This document shows positions 24,102 through 28,121 of a DNA stretch of 28,121 nt, piece after piece. This DNA comes from Chitinophagaceae bacterium. GTDB lineage: Bacteria; Bacteroidota; Bacteroidia; Chitinophagales; Chitinophagaceae. Each line of letters starts with the position of its first letter. The first letter of the stretch is position 1. Below the pieces are notes generated by a model. The model was not told the origin of the DNA and did not search any database. It was given only the letters and a program-made list of their open reading frames with translations. Both the position numbers and the translations under genes were made by a program. The stretch lies in assembly GCA_013205585.1 (NCBI GenBank), contig JABMML010000123.1, forward strand, positions 1-28,121, read 5' to 3'.

Positions 24102-26024
24102 TTATACCTCAGACATTATCTGCTTGCCTAGTAAGGCTTTCACGGCATCGGCAATAGCTAGCGCATCGTAATGACACTCATGGTATAATTCTTTCAAGCT
24201 ACCATGTTCAACAATACTATCAGGAATACCTAGCATGGTAATCTTGCTATGGTAATTATGTTCATTCATAAATTCTAAAATGGCAGCGCCCATACCTCCC
24301 ACAATGGTGGCATCTTCTACGGTGATAATTTTATCAAAATTTTGGAATACTTCATGTAATAAAGCTTCGTCCAAAGGTTTTACAAAACGAATATCATAAT
24401 GCGCAGGGTCAATGCCTTCTTCTCTTAAATTTCTAATAGCTGTTTGCGCAAAATTTCCTGGATGTCCTAAAGATAAAATGGCAATCTCTTTTCCGTCTTT
24501 TAATTTTCTGCCTTTGCCAATGGTAATTTCTTCAAATGGTTTTTGCCAATCAATGGTAACACCTTCTCCTCTTGGATAACGAATTACAAAGGGAGACTGC
24601 ATAGTAGGAAGTTGAGATGTGTACATTAAATTACGCAATTCAATTTCATTCATCGGCGCTGCAATAATCATATTAGGAATACATCTAAAAAAGGCGATAT
24701 CATAACAACCATGATGTGTAGGTCCGTCTTCTCCTACTAGTCCTGCTCTGTCTAAACAAAATACAACAGGTAAATTTTGCAAGGCTACATCGTGAATGAC
24801 TTGATCATAGGCTCTTTGCATAAAAGTAGAATAAATATTGCAAAATGCTTTTATGCCTTGTGTAGCTAAACCAGCACTTAGCGTAACTGCATGTTGTTCG
24901 CAAATACCTACGTCGAAAGCCCTGTCAGGCATGGCTTCCATCATAAATTTCAAAGAGGATCCACTTGGCATGGCAGGGGTAATACCCATAATAAGCGGAT
25001 TCGTTTTAGCAAGCTCCACAATAGTATGACCAAATACATCTTGGTATTTAGGAGGCTGAGGTGTTTCAATTTTTTTCTTAATAATCTCACCCGTTAATTT
25101 GTCAAACAAACCTGGCGCATGCCATTTGGTTTGATCTTTTTCAGCAAGTGCATAGCCCTTGCCTTTTACGGTTAGAATATGTAAAATTTTAGGACCTGGT
25201 ATTTCTCTTAAATCTTTTAAGGTATCGACAAGGTTAGAAATATTATGTCCATCAATAGGACCAAAATACCTTAATTGTAAGGCTTCAAATAAATTACTAC
25301 TTTTTGAAACCACTCCTTTTAAACCTGCTTCTACTTTAGAAGCCATTTCGCGGGTAAATGTTTTACCAATAGGTAGCTTACCCATTAACTGCCAAAGCTC
25401 ATCTCTAAATTTATTATAAGTAGGAGAAGTGCTAATGTCGGTTAAGTATTCTTTTAAGGCGCCCACATTTGGGTCGATACTCATACAGTTATCATTCAAA
25501 ATAATAAGTACATCGCTATCAGCTACACCTGCATGGTTCATTGCTTCGAAGGCCATACCTGCTGTCATGGAGCCGTCCCCAATAATGGCCACCGATTTTC
25601 TATTTTCTTTTTTATACTTTGCAGCCATGGACATACCTAAGGCTGCAGATATAGAAGTTGAAGAGTGACCTACCCCAAAAGTATCGTATTCGCTTTCGCT
25701 TCTTTTAGGAAAACCACTTAAGCCATTGTATTTTCTATTGCTAATAAACTCGTCACGACGACCTGTTAAAATTTTATGTCCATAGGCCTGATGACCTACA
25801 TCCCATACTAATTGATCATAAGGTGTATTGTATATATAATGTAGGGCTACGCTTAATTCAACCACCCCAAGGCTGGCTGCAAAGTGTCCTCCGTGAATGC
25901 TCACTACATCAATAATATACTGGCGTAGTTCATCACATACCTGATGTAATTTCTCTCTGGAAATATTTTTTAAATCTTCCGGAGAGTCAATAGTTTTTAA
26001 TAATGGTCCAGCCTCAATATGCAT
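24102..26024 (-). CDS. dxs: 1-deoxy-D-xylulose-5-phosphate synthase
   Basis: The first enzyme of the MEP pathway: it condenses pyruvate with glyceraldehyde 3-phosphate to DXP, using ThDP. The 640 residues have the full three-domain order. The ThDP/Mg motif is GDGSMTAGMAFEAMNHAG (GDG at 149-151) with NDNCMSI, the N-terminal HGGHFAASLGVVELSVALH is intact, and the pyrimidine domain has DVGICEQHAVTLSAGLA with its catalytic Glu and DRAGLVGEDGPTHHG. DXP feeds isopentenyl diphosphate and, in many bacteria, thiamine and pyridoxal phosphate. It stands alone on the minus strand, with 142 bases of non-coding sequence before the histidine-kinase promoter. Confidence 0.96.
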   Translation of the reverse strand: MHIEAGPLLKTIDSPEDLKNISREKLHQVCDELRQYIIDVVSIHGGHFAASLGVVELSVALHYIYNTPYDQLVWDVGHQAYGHKILTGRRDEFISNRKYNGLSGFPKRSESEYDTFGVGHSSTSISAALGMSMAAKYKKENRKSVAIIGDGSMTAGMAFEAMNHAGVADSDVLIILNDNCMSIDPNVGALKEYLTDISTSPTYNKFRDELWQLMGKLPIGKTFTREMASKVEAGLKGVVSKSSNLFEALQLRYFGPIDGHNISNLVDTLKDLREIPGPKILHILTVKGKGYALAEKDQTKWHAPGLFDKLTGEIIKKKIETPQPPKYQDVFGHTIVELAKTNPLIMGITPAMPSGSSLKFMMEAMPDRAFDVGICEQHAVTLSAGLATQGIKAFCNIYSTFMQRAYDQVIHDVALQNLPVVFCLDRAGLVGEDGPTHHGCYDIAFFRCIPNMIIAAPMNEIELRNLMYTSQLPTMQSPFVIRYPRGEGVTIDWQKPFEEITIGKGRKLKDGKEIAILSLGHPGNFAQTAIRNLREEGIDPAHYDIRFVKPLDEALLHEVFQNFDKIITVEDATIVGGMGAAILEFMNEHNYHSKITMLGIPDSIVEHGSLKELYHECHYDALAIADAVKALLGKQIMSEV

Positions 26025-26114
26025 CAGTTCTAATTAGAGTGTAAAAGTAAATTAATAACATAAATATACCGCAAAAGTTTAAAGGGAATTTAGGGCTTGC
26101 CGTACAGCCTAGAA

Positions 26115-26131
26115 ATTGACCATTAGTCAAT
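26115..26131. promoter_or_regulatory. Inverted repeat upstream of the histidine-kinase promoter (possible operator)
   Basis: ATTGAC (26115-26120) and GTCAAT (26126-26131) are perfect 6-base inverted arms around CATTA. It lies 30 bases upstream of the -7 element, in the range where an activator could bind. A short palindrome in AT-rich DNA can arise by chance. Confidence 0.25.
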
Positions 26132-26161
26132 ATAATAGGCCTAAAACCTAGTTTAAAGGGC

Positions 26162-26169
26162 TAAATTTG
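26162..26169 (+). promoter_or_regulatory. -7 promoter element that fixes the histidine-kinase start
   Basis: TAAATTTG matches TAnnTTTG. Its last three bases are the TTG that opens the longest frame, so that start is unlikely. It ends 6 bases before the ATG at 26176, which again suggests a leaderless mRNA. Confidence 0.5.
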
Positions 26170-26175
26170 AATGAG

Positions 26176-27216
26176 ATGAAAAAACAATCTTCTTTATATT
26201 GGATTTGTCAAATTGCAGGCTGGTTTAGCTATGGCCTAACTATTCTATTTTTTGCCTCTATTTTAGACAAAGAATTGAACCCCATTTTTTATCCAAGATT
26301 AGCCATTAACTTATCCATAGGCATTTTGTTAACCCATTTGTTAAGGGAGACCATGCACCGTTTTTCTTTACGTCCGCCCATGCCATCCAACCAATGGTGG
26401 AAATTAGTTTTATTATTATTTGTTTTTTCTATTATCAATAGTTTCTCTACAAGTTATTTAGCGGATATTTTAAAATTATATGAGCCAGGAAGAAATTTTT
26501 CTTTATCAAGAAGATTTTTATTTAGTATCATTTTTGATACGCCCATTTTTCTAGTATGGATGTCGGTCTATATATTATGGCATTATATTGAGTTTACTAA
26601 TGCTGAAGAAATTAAGAAAGTAAGATTGGAAACCATGATTAAAGAATTGGAATTAAAAACTATTAAATCTCAAATTAATCCTCATTTTATATTTAACGCT
26701 TTAAATAGTATTAGGGCCTTGGTGGATGAAGACCCGCAAAGGGCAAGACAGGCCATCACAGAGCTTAGTAATATTTTAAGAAGTAGTATTCAAGTAGATA
26801 AAGTAGAAATTACAAGCTTGGAAAAAGAAATAGATATTGTTAAAGATTATTTAGCCTTGGAATACATTCGTTTTGCGGATAGATTAAAAGTGGTATATGA
26901 AGTAGAACCAAAAACTTTATCCCATCAAATTCCACCCATGATGTTACAAACCTTAGTGGAAAATGCCATCAAACATGGGCTAGGCAAGCAACCTGGCGAT
27001 TGCACTATCAAAATTATTTCTACAGTAGAGAACGATAAATTGGTTTTAATTGTACAAAATACAGGTCTACTTCAACAAGCACAGAAGGATGGCTTTGGTT
27101 TACAAAGCACTCGAGAGAGATTAAATATTTTATATCGCGGCCAAGCTATTTTTGAAATATTTCAATGCGCGCCGAATCAAGTTACTGCCAAATTAGTAAT
27201 ACCCACTTTACATTAA
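26176..27216 (+). CDS. LytS-type sensor histidine kinase
   Basis: A membrane kinase of the His_kinase family that pairs with LytTR regulators. From ATG 26176 it has 346 residues. Four hydrophobic segments (about 8-30, 43-58, 77-95 and 115-138) form a plain membrane sensor with no large outside domain. A short coiled coil (about 140-165) leads to the phospho-acceptor motif SQINPHFIFNALNSI (H170). The ATPase part has TLVENAIKHGLGK (N box, about 259-271) and GFGLQSTRERL (G box). The stimulus is unknown. It is followed after 13 bases by its regulator gene. A start at TTG 26167 is possible by frame but is covered by the promoter. Confidence 0.92.
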   Translation: MKKQSSLYWICQIAGWFSYGLTILFFASILDKELNPIFYPRLAINLSIGILLTHLLRETMHRFSLRPPMPSNQWWKLVLLLFVFSIINSFSTSYLADILKLYEPGRNFSLSRRFLFSIIFDTPIFLVWMSVYILWHYIEFTNAEEIKKVRLETMIKELELKTIKSQINPHFIFNALNSIRALVDEDPQRARQAITELSNILRSSIQVDKVEITSLEKEIDIVKDYLALEYIRFADRLKVVYEVEPKTLSHQIPPMMLQTLVENAIKHGLGKQPGDCTIKIISTVENDKLVLIVQNTGLLQQAQKDGFGLQSTRERLNILYRGQAIFEIFQCAPNQVTAKLVIPTLH

Positions 27217-27229
27217 ATTATATTAAGAC

Positions 27230-27961
27230 ATGCCAATTAAAGCTATTATTGTTGATGATGAAAGATTAGCCAGAAATGAGTTAAAAAAATTACTAGAGCA
27301 ACATCCAGAAATTCAAATTATTGATGAGGCTAGTAATGTAGATGAAGGGGTAGAGAAAATAGATTTAGCGCATCCGGACTTAATTTTTTTAGATATTCAA
27401 ATGCCAGGTAAAACCGGTTTTGACTTACTTGCTGAATTAGAGAAATCGCCTAAGGTTATATTTACCACTGCTTATGATGAGTTTGCTTTAAAAGCATTTG
27501 AGGTAAATGCTTTGGATTATTTATTAAAACCTATCGATCCCAAGCGTTTAGCAGATGCCATACAAAAATTACAAGCTGAGATTGAATTAGAACGTGCAAG
27601 TTTATCGGGCAATACGCGTGGGCCTTTGTCACAGAGCGATCAGGTTTTTGTAAAAGACGGAGAAAAATGCTGGTTTGTTAAACTAGAAGATATTAGATTA
27701 TTTGAAAGTGTAGGCAACTATGCCAAGGTATATTTTTCTACCAATAAGCCACTTATATTAAAGTCATTGAATGCTTTAGAAGACAGGTTAGATGCGCATG
27801 TGTTTTTTAGAGCCAATCGCAAGCATATTATTAACCTACAGTGGATTGAAAAAATAGAACCCTATTTTAATGGAGGCTTGTTAGTGGAGTTAAAAGGGGG
27901 AGAGAAGATTGAAATTAGCCGAAGACAAACGGTGAAGTTCAAAGAAATGATGAGTTTCTAG
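27230..27961 (+). CDS. LytTR-family response regulator
   Basis: Cytosolic partner of the kinase above. The receiver domain (residues 1 to about 120) has the acidic pair D9-D10 in IIVDDERLARNE, the phosphorylated D55 in DLIFLDIQMPG, the Thr of FTTAYDEFALKAF and K100 in YLLKPID. The DNA-binding LytTR domain (about 138-243) has VFVKDGEKCWFVKLEDIRLFES, NYAKVYF and FFRANRKHIINL. It is full length at 243 residues. Such regulators bind direct repeats upstream of target genes; none can be named here. The gene converges with the GGGP-synthase-like gene. Confidence 0.94.
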   Translation: MPIKAIIVDDERLARNELKKLLEQHPEIQIIDEASNVDEGVEKIDLAHPDLIFLDIQMPGKTGFDLLAELEKSPKVIFTTAYDEFALKAFEVNALDYLLKPIDPKRLADAIQKLQAEIELERASLSGNTRGPLSQSDQVFVKDGEKCWFVKLEDIRLFESVGNYAKVYFSTNKPLILKSLNALEDRLDAHVFFRANRKHIINLQWIEKIEPYFNGGLLVELKGGEKIEISRRQTVKFKEMMSF

Positions 27962-27978
27962 TAGTAATTAAGAATAGA

Positions 27979-28121
27979 TTATTTATTCAAGCTATGAATA
28001 GCTTCGGCCATCGCCTTAATTAAGCTAGGGTCTTTTTCTACTGCATTTCCAATGACTATAATATCGGCACCTGCTTTGCAATTTTCTATGGCTTTTTCCG
28101 GCGTAGTAATACCACCACCAA
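27979..28121 (-). CDS. GGGP/heptaprenylglyceryl-phosphate synthase family protein, C-terminal end (partial)
   Basis: The minus strand reads without a stop from the right edge to TAA (27981-27979), giving 46 full codons. They contain GGGITTPEKAIENCKAGAD, then IIVIGNAVEKDPSLI, the phosphate-binding end of the TIM barrel of the PcrB/GGGP synthase family. These enzymes join a prenyl chain by an ether bond to glycerol 1-phosphate; they are the first archaeal lipid enzyme but are also found in Bacteroidota. The N-terminal two thirds lie outside the window, so chain length and group cannot be judged. Confidence 0.78.
   Translation of the reverse strand, partial: GGGITTPEKAIENCKAGADIIVIGNAVEKDPSLIKAMAEAIHSLNK

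Noticed and set aside
26167..26169. TTG as the start of the histidine kinase (longest frame).
   Set aside because: The TTG is the end of the TAAATTTG promoter box; the ATG at 26176 is nine bases on and gives the same protein without three residues.

Overview
The window is an AT-rich, gene-dense stretch of what looks like an ordinary core chromosome from a Bacteroidota bacterium, most likely of the order Chitinophagales (Chitinophagaceae-like). The pointers are GldF/GldG gliding-motility proteins, the acpP-fabF-rnc order, promoters of the Bacteroidota type (TAnnTTTG at -7) instead of sigma-70 boxes, a eukaryote-like IleRS, a DksA-like protein that has lost its zinc cysteines, and an archaeal-type GGGP synthase at the right edge. 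No CRISPR array, insertion sequence, prophage, tRNA or rRNA is visible. The longest gene-free stretch is 267 bases (3152-3418).

Layout. 1-3151: the tail of mnmE, a homocysteine S-methyltransferase, and on the minus strand an SRPBCC-like membrane-anchored protein and a PfkB sugar kinase; then a small YcxB-like membrane protein. 3387-5724: fatty-acid and RNA block acpP-fabF-rnc, with a perfect hairpin between acpP and fabF. 5770-6174 (minus): methylmalonyl-CoA epimerase. 6251-8400: a minimal iron-sulfur assembly set, iscS-iscU-iscA. 8483-10936: one long reading frame that fuses gliding ABC-transporter proteins GldF and GldG. 10960-17054: TerC-type membrane protein, lspA, ileS and a Lys/Ala/Pro-rich protein with a DksA-like end. 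17129-18952 (minus): MsbA-like ABC exporter. 19021-20580: rbfA and a LolC/E-type permease that abut exactly. 20639-21484 (minus): N-terminal half of a split transketolase. 21613-22176: frr. 22222-23097 (minus): EamA transporter. 23198-24088: scpA. 24102-26024 (minus): dxs. 26162-27961: LytS-type histidine kinase and LytTR response regulator. 27979-28121 (minus): tail of a GGGP-synthase-family gene.

How the genes work together: most products are housekeeping (lipid synthesis, Fe-S clusters, isoprenoid precursors, lipoprotein maturation and export, ribosome maturation and recycling, chromosome condensation). Several gene starts were moved because a clear -7 promoter element lies on top of the longest-frame start (iscS, transketolase, histidine kinase). 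In three cases (gldFG, terC, histidine kinase) the -7 element ends only 4-6 bases before the ATG, which suggests leaderless mRNAs.

I found no clearly new multi-gene system. The points most worth a second look are the GldF-GldG fusion, the swapped GIHH signature in IleRS (linked to strong mupirocin resistance), the histone-H1-like tail on the DksA-like protein, the EF-hand-like loop in TerC, the leaderless starts, and the Asn in place of a metal-binding Asp in RNase III.
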